NCBI GenBank assembly: GCA_937894495.1
Contig: CALCRR010000225.1
Span: 1-21,569, forward strand
Length of the DNA stretch: 21,569 nt
From: an uncultured Ruminococcus sp.
GTDB lineage: Bacteria; Bacillota; Clostridia; Oscillospirales; Ruminococcaceae
Reading direction: 5' to 3'
Shown: positions 7,249 through 13,880 of the stretch, in pieces
How positions within the stretch are numbered: the stretch's first letter is position 1
Layout of the letters: every line of letters begins with the position of its first letter
The notes under the pieces: generated by a model
Databases searched by the model: none
What the model was told of the DNA's origin: nothing
The model's input: only the letters and a program-made list of their open reading frames with translations
Position numbers and translations under genes: made by a program

Positions 7249-7260
7249 ATTATTAATAAT
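7249..7260. promoter_or_regulatory. 12-bp palindrome shared by both LRR-dockerin leaders
   Basis: ATTATTAATAAT, a perfect palindrome, also occurs at 2000-2011 upstream of the other LRR-dockerin gene. Here it falls about 20 nt after the predicted transcription start. It could be an operator, but it is AT-rich and low in information. Confidence 0.35.
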
Positions 7261-7283
7261 ATTAGCATATGAAAGTGTATAAA

Positions 7284-7312
7284 AATATAACATTGTATGT
7301 ACAAAAAGTTAA
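7284..7312 (-). promoter_or_regulatory. Promoter of the second LRR-dockerin gene
   Basis: Minus strand: -35 TTAACT (7307-7312), 17-bp spacer, -10 TATATT (7284-7289) preceded by TGT (extended -10). The predicted start is near 7277, leaving an 80-nt leader. Confidence 0.6.
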
Positions 7313-7445
7313 AATACAAAATATTAAAACAGTATTACCGTTTAATGGCAATATTATAAGCAAATAAGCACGGCGCTGTAAAAAAACGCCTGTCAAAAGC
7401 TGCTGCCGCAGTCAACCCACCGTAAATCATGACCGAAATGAGCGC

Positions 7446-7497
7446 AAAAAATTTCGCCCGGGCAGCGTGATCCGTAAGATCCGCTGCCGCAGGCGAA
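7446..7497 (-). terminator. Terminator of the ABC transporter operon
   Basis: Read leftward, TTCGCC...GCAGCG pairs with CGCTGC...GGCGAA, with a small internal loop and an inner GATC...GATC pairing. It is followed by ATTTTTT, and it lies 30 bp past the permease stop codon. Confidence 0.75.
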
Positions 7498-7526
7498 GCT
7501 CCAATTATTTTATCCGACCTCTGCTA

Positions 7527-9095
7527 TCAATCGTAGATGACCTCACCGTAATCATCTTCGTTATAATACATATCAAAGTCTTCATCAATGCCTATAGCTT
7601 TAAGCTCACCAATAAAGCTGCCTATGTCATCTTCACTGACGGTTATCTCAGCTTCATAGGTGAAATCCCTGCCTCCTTCGATGCTCGTGCTCCAGCTGGC
7701 AATACTGATGGATACTATATAGCCGTTATCCTGATATATCCTTGCGCCGCTTTCGTATCCGTATATGATAGTCTTGAAAAAGTTTTTCATAGTGTGTCCT
7801 TCAAAGCTGTAGTATTTGTGGATAATGTCGTAGCACCGGTCTATCTTTTCATCTGCGTTCTTATCCTCGGTATCGAGTATAAGGACTTTTCTGTTTGTAA
7901 GGTCGTAGAAATCGTCATTTACCTCACCGTATCTGTCTATCCACACCCGAAATTCTGTCTCGTCCTTTGCCTCATGTGCAGGTGATACCATGTAGTGACC
8001 AAAGCCGCCTGTGAAATATGCCGCAGCCGATATCACCAGAAAAACTGCCAGACTTGCCGCATACTTGCCGAGCCATATCAAAAATGTTTTTGCGTTTATC
8101 TTTGCTCTTGCCGCAACTATCCTGATTATCAGGTAGATGACCGCAGCCACTGCCATGCCCAGCAGCCACAGTCCCGATGAGAAGAACATTGTGAACACCG
8201 TGAACAGCCCGATGAACATGAAAAGCTCCATAAACAGGTCGTAAACTATGGGCTTGCCCAGGCTCCTTGCATCTCGCCTTCTGTAGATATAATAGCTTGC
8301 AAATACCAGCAGGCATGAGAGGGCAATGTTTACAACAAGATATATCCAGGGCTTTGCGTCCGGCTCCTCTATCCCCGATAAAGGCAGCCACATGGCTGAA
8401 AGCGCACCGAAGAGCGAGAAGTTCTGCGCTCTGTTATCTATAGTATCAATACCCGAAAACCTTACTACCAGCGAAGCATATAAAGCAAGGGGCGTGAATG
8501 AAACGCATATGCCTGTTATTATCGAGGTATAAATACCCTCTGCCTTGGCGCCGCAGCAGGTCATGCAGAATATGCTTATAGCGTCAACGAACAAAGCCTC
8601 AGCCAGCACTATCGTCAGTATCCTGAAAAGCTCGTCAGACTGGCTCCACACACCCGTTTTTATGCCGCCTGCCACTATCAGCAGCAAACCGCCTGCCAGC
8701 AGGGGCAGAATGTGTATCTTCACCAGCGCCAGCAGCTTTGAAAGATATCTCTCCTTTGAGTTCATCGGCAGTGAGAGCTGCACGTCTGCGGTCTGCCTGT
8801 TTGCCAGGTCGCTGAATATGCCGTATACCGCAAATGCGCCGAAGGCTGCCGCCAGGAAGGTAAAGAACAGTCCGAAAAAGCCCTCAAACTCAGCCCACTT
8901 TTCACTTTGTTCCACCACCTGCTGCTGCGTCACCGTGTCAAATTCGTTGGATACCGTCTCATACATTCTCCACTCGGATATTGAAAACAAAGTGCCCACC
9001 AGCGTCAGTATCAGTATTATCATTCTTATCTTCTTGTGGTCGGCGCACTCAGCCTTTGATGCATTATTTATCTTCTTTAAGGATATCTGTGCCAT
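7527..9095 (-). CDS. ABC-2 type transporter permease with extracytoplasmic C-terminal domain
   Basis: 522-aa membrane component of the ABC system encoded by the next gene upstream. The ATG at 9095 lies 9 nt after GGAGG, inside the 3' end of the ATPase gene (about 32-bp overlap), so translation is coupled. There are several membrane helices between residues about 25 and 365, including paired ones around 75-100, 125-150 and 290-330. A soluble C-terminal part of about 150 aa follows, rich in Asp/Glu/Tyr (VEDD/DEDFDMYYNEDD style) and probably outside the cell. By context (YtrA-type repressor, YtrB-like ATPase) it is comparable to the Bacillus ytr system linked to envelope antibiotics. The substrate is unknown. 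Confidence 0.8.
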   Translation of the reverse strand: MAQISLKKINNASKAECADHKKIRMIILILTLVGTLFSISEWRMYETVSNEFDTVTQQQVVEQSEKWAEFEGFFGLFFTFLAAAFGAFAVYGIFSDLANRQTADVQLSLPMNSKERYLSKLLALVKIHILPLLAGGLLLIVAGGIKTGVWSQSDELFRILTIVLAEALFVDAISIFCMTCCGAKAEGIYTSIITGICVSFTPLALYASLVVRFSGIDTIDNRAQNFSLFGALSAMWLPLSGIEEPDAKPWIYLVVNIALSCLLVFASYYIYRRRDARSLGKPIVYDLFMELFMFIGLFTVFTMFFSSGLWLLGMAVAAVIYLIIRIVAARAKINAKTFLIWLGKYAASLAVFLVISAAAYFTGGFGHYMVSPAHEAKDETEFRVWIDRYGEVNDDFYDLTNRKVLILDTEDKNADEKIDRCYDIIHKYYSFEGHTMKNFFKTIIYGYESGARIYQDNGYIVSISIASWSTSIEGGRDFTYEAEITVSEDDIGSFIGELKAIGIDEDFDMYYNEDDYGEVIYD

Positions 9096-9999
9096 AACCT
9101 CTCACCTCCAGCTCATAAATAAATATCTCTTCCAGCGTGAGGGGAACAAGCTCCAGTATAACAGGCTTCTGCGCCTTGAGCTTTCTCATTATCTCCTCCT
9201 GCTCTCCCTTTGCTATTATCTGTGCAACACTGCCGAGGGTACTCAGCTCCATAACCTCTATACCCAGGTCCCTCAGCTCCTGCTCGTCAGGTATGCGGTC
9301 TGCGTATGCCAGCTGTATCTTGCAGAAGCCGCTTCTTATATCATCTATCTCGTCTGCAAATATCAGGTGACCCTGGTGGATAAGCATAGCCCTGTCGCAC
9401 AGCTCGTTTATCTCTGTAATGTTGTGCGATGAAACTATGAGCGTTGCATCCCTGTCGATGAGCTCATCAACTATCATGGTCTTTATTATCTTTCTCATGG
9501 CAGGGTCAAGACCGTCGAAGGCCTCGTCAAGCATAAGGTATTTTGTTCTGCACGCAAGGGCGGCTATCACCACCGCCTGCCTTTTCATTCCCTTTGAGAA
9601 CTGCGACATTCTCTTGTTCTCAGGCAGCCCCAGCTTTTTGGTGAGCCTGTCAAAAACCTCCTCAGAAAACTCATCATAATAGGCAGCATAATACTTTTTC
9701 AGGTCTTTGAGAGTATACGATGCATACTGTATAGTCTCATCATTCACAAAAAATATCTTGCCCTTGGCAGCGGGGTTATCATAAACCTCCTCACCGTCTA
9801 TCTTTATAGAGCCCTTATCTGTGCGGTAAACGCCGCACATCATTCTCATCAGCGTAGATTTGCCTGCGCCGTTAGAGCCCAGAAAGCCGTATATGCAGCC
9901 CTCGGGAATGGTAAGTGAGATATCGTCAAGAGCGGTGAAATTTTCTTTATCGCCCTTGTTTTTCTCAAAATCCATACTAACGTTAGTTATCTCGATCAT
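9064..9999 (-). CDS. ABC transporter ATP-binding protein (YtrB-like)
   Basis: Cytoplasmic ATPase of 311 aa. The start is the ATG at 9999, 5 nt after GGAGGA; the longer reading upstream overlaps the GntR gene and is rejected. Walker A GSNGAGKST, a degenerate signature FSKGMKRQ in place of LSGGQ, Walker B YLMLDEAFDGLDP and the H-loop IVSSHNI are all present, so it should be active. It overlaps the repressor gene upstream by 17 bp and the permease gene downstream by about 32 bp, a tightly coupled operon. The short signature and C-terminal extension fit the group that pairs with ABC-2 permeases. Confidence 0.9.
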   Translation of the reverse strand: MIEITNVSMDFEKNKGDKENFTALDDISLTIPEGCIYGFLGSNGAGKSTLMRMMCGVYRTDKGSIKIDGEEVYDNPAAKGKIFFVNDETIQYASYTLKDLKKYYAAYYDEFSEEVFDRLTKKLGLPENKRMSQFSKGMKRQAVVIAALACRTKYLMLDEAFDGLDPAMRKIIKTMIVDELIDRDATLIVSSHNITEINELCDRAMLIHQGHLIFADEIDDIRSGFCKIQLAYADRIPDEQELRDLGIEVMELSTLGSVAQIIAKGEQEEIMRKLKAQKPVILELVPLTLEEIFIYELEVRGYGTDILKEDK

Positions 10000-10381
10000 T
10001 GCTATCCTCCTCTTTTCTGTCCGCCCCAACATTCGGTGCGAGCTCATCAACTCTGTTTTTGAGCACATCAGCGCTCACCCCTGCTTTTAGTGCCGCAAGC
10101 GCCGCAGTATCAAACTGCTCCAGGAGCTTTTTCTCTATATGTCCCTTTTGCTTCGCCACAAAGCAGCCCTTTCCGGGCACCGAATATATTATACCGTCAT
10201 GCTCCAGCCTGCTGTATGCCTTTGCAACGGTGTTGGGGTTCAGTCCCAGCTCCTTAGCCAGCGTTCTCGCCCCGGGCAGCTTGTCGTTCTCTTTCATAGC
10301 TCCCCCTGCGATAAGCTCGCTGAAGCCCTTGCATATCTGCTCATAAATGGGCACTCTGCCCGTGAGATCAAGATTTATCAA
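9983..10381 (-). CDS. GntR-family transcriptional repressor, YtrA subfamily
   Basis: 132-aa DNA-binding protein. It begins with TTG at 10381, 7 nt after GGAGG; no ATG is suitably placed. The winged helix spans about residues 10-75 (PIYEQICKGF, KLPGARTLAKELGLNPNTVAKAYSRLEHDGII, GKGCFV). The short C-terminal part lacks a large effector domain, as is typical of the YtrA subfamily. It is the first gene of the operon and probably represses it through the palindrome at 10560-10588. In Bacillus, YtrA regulators respond to cell-wall antibiotics; that signal is only inferred here. Confidence 0.88.
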   Translation of the reverse strand: MINLDLTGRVPIYEQICKGFSELIAGGAMKENDKLPGARTLAKELGLNPNTVAKAYSRLEHDGIIYSVPGKGCFVAKQKGHIEKKLLEQFDTAALAALKAGVSADVLKNRVDELAPNVGADRKEEDSNDRDN

Positions 10382-10401
10382 AATTGTGCCTCCTTCCTTT
10401 A

Positions 10402-10429
10402 GAGGTCAGATGTCAGAGACAAGCGGTCA
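10402..10429 (+). repeat. Heptamer array (GAGGTCA type)
   Basis: Four units in 7-nt register: GAGGTCA, GATGTCA, GAGACAA, GCGGTCA. They lie in the 200-nt leader of the GntR operon, just upstream of its ribosome binding site. Confidence 0.5.
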
Positions 10430-10559
10430 GTATCGGCGGCGTCTGCCTGCTTCTATTTTTTTCTGCGGTCTTACCGTTTTGTACCGACCTTTGGGTCTGT
10501 CTCTGCCACTGCTGTTGTTTTGTTCTCTGCTTACTCTTGTTCTTTTCCCTAGGGTGTAC

Positions 10560-10588
10560 TAAGTGTATTATCTGTAATAGTACACTTA
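10560..10588. promoter_or_regulatory. Likely operator of the YtrA-type repressor
   Basis: TAAGTGTA (10560-10567), 13 nt, TACACTTA (10581-10588): a perfect 8-bp inverted repeat. It contains AGTGTA-N13-TACACT, which I recall as the operator layout reported for Bacillus subtilis YtrA. It covers the predicted transcription start (about 10583) and abuts the -10, the right place for repression. An extra GTGTAC half-site lies at about 10554-10559. Confidence 0.8.
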
Positions 10589-10589
10589 T

Positions 10590-10618
10590 ACTATACCACC
10601 ACATTCCCAATTTGTCAA
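10590..10618 (-). promoter_or_regulatory. Promoter of the gntR-ABC operon
   Basis: Minus strand: TTGACA (10613-10618), 17-bp spacer, TATAGT (10590-10595). The strong -35 suggests high expression when derepressed. Confidence 0.88.
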
Positions 10619-10681
10619 TAGCTTTTGAAATTTTCGGCACTTTACACAATATTGCCCATAAAATCTCCCACAATACGCACA

Positions 10682-10716
10682 AAAAGCACGAAGGGCTATA
10701 AGTTCTACGTGCTTTT
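10682..10716. terminator. Terminator hairpin downstream of the sensor kinase
   Basis: A 9-bp stem, AAAAGCACG (10682-10690) with CGTGCTTTT (10708-10716). It is A/T-flanked on both sides, so it can work in either direction. It lies about 310 bp after the kinase stop codon. Confidence 0.65.
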
Positions 10717-11026
10717 ATAAAATTTTGTTATTCAAGGCGCAAAACCGATATCCCCAACTTTGCAGAAAAGCCACACTCAGCAGGTTTGTCAAGGCTCAAA
10801 CATAGCGTGCGGTGAAAGGCTCAAAAGAAGTAGGAACGAAATCAGTCTCTTCCGTTGCGTCAGCCAAAACATAACCTAAAAAGTACGGAGATGAACAAAG
10901 TAAACCAAGCGGCACAATGGTCACCATACGGACAAACAGATAGCGAAATAAAGCGCAGGGTCAAGCCGGGCGCCAGACGGCTTGCAGGGGGTCTGGGGGG
11001 CGGAGCCACCCAGCTCAGGGCTCAAA
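10717..11026. other. Intergenic region with GC-rich extragenic element
   Basis: No credible gene is visible. The right part (10950-11026) is GC-rich. It holds the hairpin CAAGCCG (10962-10968)/CGGCTTG (10978-10984) followed by GGGGGTCTGGGGGGCGGAGC, which has the look of a repeated extragenic palindromic unit. The AGACCCC motif recurs at the right end of the window (21552-21560). Confidence 0.45.
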
Positions 11027-12361
11027 CTATTTCAGCTCCTCAGCCTGAACAGGCAGCTCAACAGTGAAGCATACGCCGCCCTCGAAAAGGTTGTCAACAT
11101 ACACATCGCCGTTGCAGAGATCGACGATACGCTTTACCAGCGCAAGACCGAGACCGTTGCCCTCGGTAGCACGGGAGCGGTCGCCCTGATAGAATTTCTC
11201 AAAGATCTTGTCCTTTTTCTCCGCAGGAATAGAGGGTCCGTTATCGGATATCTTGGCAACAATGCCCGTGCCGCTGCGGAAAAGCTTGACCTTTATCTCG
11301 CCGCCCTCAGGGGTGAACTTTATGGCATTGTTGATAATATTCTGCCATATCTGCCCCATAAGTTCCTCGTTGCCCACATAGAATATCCCCTCCAGGTCAA
11401 CATCCATATCAATATTCTTCTTCGACCACTCAGGCTCCAGCATAAGTATTATCTTTCTTATCTGCTCGTCAATGGGGAACCTTGTGCGCTTGCCGATGGT
11501 CGTCTGGTTTTCAAGCTTGGTCAGATTAAGTATGTTCGATGACAGCTTGGACAGCCTTGAGGTCTCATCAATGATTATCTGGGTGTATTCCTGCCTGTCC
11601 TCACGGCTCAGGCTGTCGTCCTGCAAAAGCTTTGCAAAGCCCTGTATCGAAGCCAGCGGAGTTTTGAACTCGTGGGAAACGTTGGATATAAAGTCGCCCC
11701 TCAGGGTCTCAATGCCCGAAAGCTCCTGCGCCATTTTGTTGAAGTTTTTCTGCAGGGTCCCGTATTCGTTGGTGGAGCCCTCCTCAACACGCACCGAAAA
11801 GTTGCCCCTTGCGACCTCAGATGTGGCACGGCTCAGATCATGTATCGGCTGCAGTATCGCCCTGCCCACAAAGGTGGTTATTACCGTGCCTATCAGTATG
11901 CATACAATAAACGCCACGATAGTCACAAAGCTTACCACCCAGTAAACATTCTCGCTGGAGAAGTTGTTCACCCTTATGTATTTGCCGCCCACCTTAGTGA
12001 ACAGGTCTGAGTTTGGCACTATGCCACCCGTGATCACCACCGCGCCGTCCTTGTCTATCTTGTTCTTGTATTTTACCAGCAGGTCGTCAGCCGCTTTCAG
12101 CCTGGTTATATCATAAGCCCCCGTGTTGAGTATGCTTATGACCTCATCATACGAATATCCGCTGTTTTCAAGAGTCTGTGCCGACGCTGCAAAGGCAGTC
12201 AGCTGGTTCTCGGCGTTCTCTTTCATAATGGGTCTGAATATCATCAGCAGCGCCACGATGGATATGAGCGCCGACACCAGCATTACCAGAAAAAACATTA
12301 TCGCCAGCTTGAACTGCAGCGTCATCTTCGGCTCGTGCTGTTTAACATTTATCTTTCTCAC
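11027..12361 (-). CDS. Membrane sensor histidine kinase
   Basis: 444-aa sensor partner of the response regulator just upstream. It begins with GTG at 12361, sharing GTGA with the regulator's stop, after AAGGCGG. Order: cytoplasmic N-tail, membrane helix about 19-41, extracytoplasmic sensor about 42-139, membrane helix about 140-166, HAMP about 167-220, HisKA with phosphoacceptor His230 (SHEFKTPLASIQG), and HATPase with an N box (NIINNAIKF), F box (KIFEKFY) and G2 (GNGLGLAL). Oddity: the G1 box reads DNGPSIP, with Ser377 in place of the usual Gly. The signal is unknown; the sensor region has no motif I recognise. Confidence 0.92.
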   Translation of the reverse strand: MRKINVKQHEPKMTLQFKLAIMFFLVMLVSALISIVALLMIFRPIMKENAENQLTAFAASAQTLENSGYSYDEVISILNTGAYDITRLKAADDLLVKYKNKIDKDGAVVITGGIVPNSDLFTKVGGKYIRVNNFSSENVYWVVSFVTIVAFIVCILIGTVITTFVGRAILQPIHDLSRATSEVARGNFSVRVEEGSTNEYGTLQKNFNKMAQELSGIETLRGDFISNVSHEFKTPLASIQGFAKLLQDDSLSREDRQEYTQIIIDETSRLSKLSSNILNLTKLENQTTIGKRTRFPIDEQIRKIILMLEPEWSKKNIDMDVDLEGIFYVGNEELMGQIWQNIINNAIKFTPEGGEIKVKLFRSGTGIVAKISDNGPSIPAEKKDKIFEKFYQGDRSRATEGNGLGLALVKRIVDLCNGDVYVDNLFEGGVCFTVELPVQAEELK

Positions 12362-13032
12362 TGCTTTACCGCCTTATAGCCCAGCCCTCTGACAGTCACG
12401 ATAGAAAAATCCTCGCAGCTGCCGTAGCGCTCTCTCAACCTTTTGACGTGAACGTCCACCGTTCTCTCGTCAACATCCTTGTCCATGCCCCACAGCTCAT
12501 CAAGCAGCTGCCGCCTTGTAAATATCTTATTTGGATATGACAGCAGCTTGAACAGCAGCTTGAACTCCATCTGCGGTATGGTCTCCCCCGCCTCGCCGTT
12601 AAAGGACACCGTCTGTGCGTCATAATCCAGCACGCAGCTGCCCACCGTCAGCGAATGCTCAGACGCCATTTTTGCCCTTCTTAACAGAGCTCCCACACGC
12701 AGTATCATCTCATTTATATCAATGGGCTTTACCATGTAGTCATCTGTGCCTGCCATAAAGCCCTCCTGCTTGTCCTCAAAGCTCTCCTTTGCGGTCACCA
12801 TTAGCACGGGCAGGTTATAATTTGCGGCTCTCAGCTGTCTTGTCAGCTCATAGCCGTCCATATTCGGCATCATTATGTCGGATATTATCAGGTCGATATT
12901 CGTTTTTTCCAGCACGTCAAGGGCTTCAACACCGTCATTGGCGGTAAACGGCTGATAGCCGTGCTGTTTGAGCGCCGCTTTCATCAGCCTCCTCAGGCTC
13001 GCATCGTCCTCCACTACCAGTATCTGAAACAT
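12358..13032 (-). CDS. OmpR/PhoB-family response regulator
   Basis: 224-aa transcription factor. It starts at the ATG at 13032, about 10 nt after AAAGG. The receiver domain 1-118 has the acidic pocket EDD (8-10), phosphoacceptor Asp52 (ISDIMMPNMDG), Thr80 and Lys102. The C-terminal winged helix is of the OmpR type (IFTRRQLLDELWG, DERTVDVHVKRLRERYG, VRGLGYK). Proteins of this class bind direct repeats spaced about one helical turn. Such repeats (TTCATA-N5-TTCACA) occur twice within 500 bp upstream, in front of the candidate RNA genes. It forms an operon with the histidine kinase. Confidence 0.93.
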   Translation of the reverse strand: MFQILVVEDDASLRRLMKAALKQHGYQPFTANDGVEALDVLEKTNIDLIISDIMMPNMDGYELTRQLRAANYNLPVLMVTAKESFEDKQEGFMAGTDDYMVKPIDINEMILRVGALLRRAKMASEHSLTVGSCVLDYDAQTVSFNGEAGETIPQMEFKLLFKLLSYPNKIFTRRQLLDELWGMDKDVDERTVDVHVKRLRERYGSCEDFSIVTVRGLGYKAVKQ

Positions 13033-13105
13033 ATCATCACTGCCTTTCCTTATATAAATATATGAAACTTGCCTCTAAAAAAACATCAACGCCAGAATTC
13101 ACACA

Positions 13106-13160
13106 AGCCGCCCCTCTTCTGCGGCTGATTTTTCTGCCAAAAACCACCCCTGAGCCGCAG
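13106..13160. promoter_or_regulatory. Mutually exclusive stem-loops upstream of the response regulator
   Basis: AGCCGC (13106-13111) can pair with GCGGCT (13121-13126), and the same central arm (CTGCGGCT, 13119-13126) can pair instead with AGCCGCAG (13153-13160). T-runs follow the two hairpins only in the rightward direction (TTTTT at about 13129 and 13162). They could be rightward terminators or alternative structures in the regulator's leader. Confidence 0.45.
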
Positions 13161-13210
13161 CTTTTTCGCCTGATATTGTGATAAATGTGTAATTATCATG
13201 TCATATTTTA

Positions 13211-13240
13211 ATAATAATTGTTAAATGTCACGAAATTCAA
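13211..13240 (-). promoter_or_regulatory. Possible promoter of the two-component operon
   Basis: Minus strand: TTGAAT (13235-13240), 18-bp spacer, TATTAT (13211-13216). The region is AT-rich, so chance matches are likely. It would give a 170-nt leader containing the stem-loops at 13106-13160 and the dyad TGATAA-N8-TTATCA (13179-13198). Confidence 0.4.
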
Positions 13241-13268
13241 TTTTTTTCATGCAGTCCAAAAAAACGTC

Positions 13269-13307
13269 CCGAAAATTCATACTCGGTTCACATTGGGGTG
13301 TTATTAT
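13269..13307 (+). promoter_or_regulatory. Promoter block A with PhoP-box-like direct repeat
   Basis: TTCATA (13276-13281), CTCGG, TTCACA (13287-13292), 9 nt, then TGT-TATTAT (-10 at 13302-13307). Positions 13269-13292 are identical to 13480-13503. There is no sigma-A -35 at 17 bp, so activation by a bound regulator is likely. The hexamers fit TT(A/C/T)A(C/T)A with 5-nt spacing, the known Bacillus PhoP box pattern. Confidence 0.6.
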
Positions 13308-13313
13308 ATAACC

Positions 13314-13444
13314 ACAGTAAGATAAATGAAAAACCTTCGGGAAATGGGTAAAGCCTATTGTTCAGCGATCTTATTCATCTTTCCCTCATGCGATTTCCCC
13401 AAGTCGCAGCCTATCTTCACTGTTCATTAGGTTTTACCGTTTTT
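13314..13444 (+). ncRNA. Candidate small RNA A
   Basis: Predicted transcript from promoter block A. GGTAAAGCCTA (13347-13357) pairs at long range with TAGGTTTTACC (13428-13438, one G-U). This pairing is followed by TTTTT (13440-13444), which could end transcription. Inside is the hairpin TGCGATTT-CCCC-AAGTCGCA (13389-13408), with a CCCC loop and an adjacent unpaired TTTCCCTC (13380-13387). Exposed C-rich stretches are common in Firmicute RNAs that pair with Shine-Dalgarno sequences. No start codon with a good ribosome binding site follows the promoter. Boundaries are estimates. Confidence 0.5.
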
Positions 13445-13479
13445 CCGAAAAATTTCTTCAAAAAATTTTTCAGATCCCT

Positions 13480-13518
13480 CCGAAAATTCATACTCGGTTC
13501 ACACAAGGGTGTTATTAT
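13480..13518 (+). promoter_or_regulatory. Promoter block B with PhoP-box-like direct repeat
   Basis: Second copy of the block: TTCATA (13487-13492), CTCGG, TTCACA (13498-13503), 9 nt, TGT-TATTAT (-10 at 13513-13518). Spacing is identical to block A. The 3 nt after the second hexamer differ between the copies (CAA versus TTG), while the GGGTGTTATTAT part is conserved. Confidence 0.62.
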
Positions 13519-13524
13519 TAATAC

Positions 13525-13675
13525 AGTTAAGTGAGAACCATAAGCTTGATGCTTGGCAGAGCTTATAAATACGCCGATATAATTTATCAGCTTTGCCAAT
13601 CACCAAATCCCTTTCATAATTCTATAAGAAAATTAATGCTCATTTCAGCCGATAGAAGTGAGTATTAATTTTTTT
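13525..13675 (+). ncRNA. Candidate small RNA B (about 150 nt)
   Basis: Predicted transcript between promoter block B and the terminator at 13631-13675. Its central hairpin is long: TTGGCA...ATAAAT (13553-13570) pairs with ATTTAT...TGCCAA (13582-13599), with one mismatch and one G-U. An unpaired ATCCCTTTCAT (13607-13617) follows, then the terminator stem. The loops of the central hairpin and the terminator both contain GCCGATA. No rightward protein gene is present, so the terminator is best explained by a non-coding RNA. I do not recognise the family. Confidence 0.58.
13631..13675 (+). terminator. Strong rightward intrinsic terminator
   Basis: A 16-bp stem (13631-13646 with 13655-13670, two G-U pairs), an 8-nt loop AGCCGATA, then an unbroken T-run to 13675. 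It lies between the leftward two-component operon and the leftward DUF3592 genes, with no rightward protein gene before it. Confidence 0.92.
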
Positions 13676-13707
13676 GTCCTCACCGGACGGGGTATTTCCC
13701 CCACCTG
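13676..13707 (+). repeat. Dispersed extragenic repeat, copy 2
   Basis: Matches the reverse complement of 22-53 in 31 of 32 positions. A partial relative, GAGTCCTCCCCGGAGGGGAGG, lies at 13737-13757 and itself forms CCTCCCC-GGA-GGGGAGG. Confidence 0.6.
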
Positions 13708-13850
13708 CCGCACTTTTGTGTGGGCGGCAAGATATCGAGTCCTCCCCGGAGGGGAGGGGGTCCTTTTGTGGCAGCTAGTATTTTGATGGCTGCGCCAACC
13801 TTGTAAGCGAGTATTTGTGCGTATTACCACACAATTATGTAAGACGGTTT

Positions 13851-13880
13851 CTTACCTCTTACTTCTTACCTCTTACCTCT
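13851..13880 (+). repeat. Heptamer array (CTTACCT type)
   Basis: CTTACCT, CTTACTT, CTTACCT, CTTACCT in perfect 7-nt register, followed by CTAAAAG. Confidence 0.75.

Noticed and set aside
10855..11067. Rightward small frame of 70 codons in the spacer after the kinase gene
   Set aside because: It reads through a GC-rich hairpin-forming extragenic element and has no ribosome binding site; such elements often give spurious small proteins.
13417..13830. Leftward open frames of about 60 codons in the non-coding block
   Set aside because: They cross the terminator, the dispersed repeat or the promoter block, and lack convincing ribosome binding sites and recognisable protein features.
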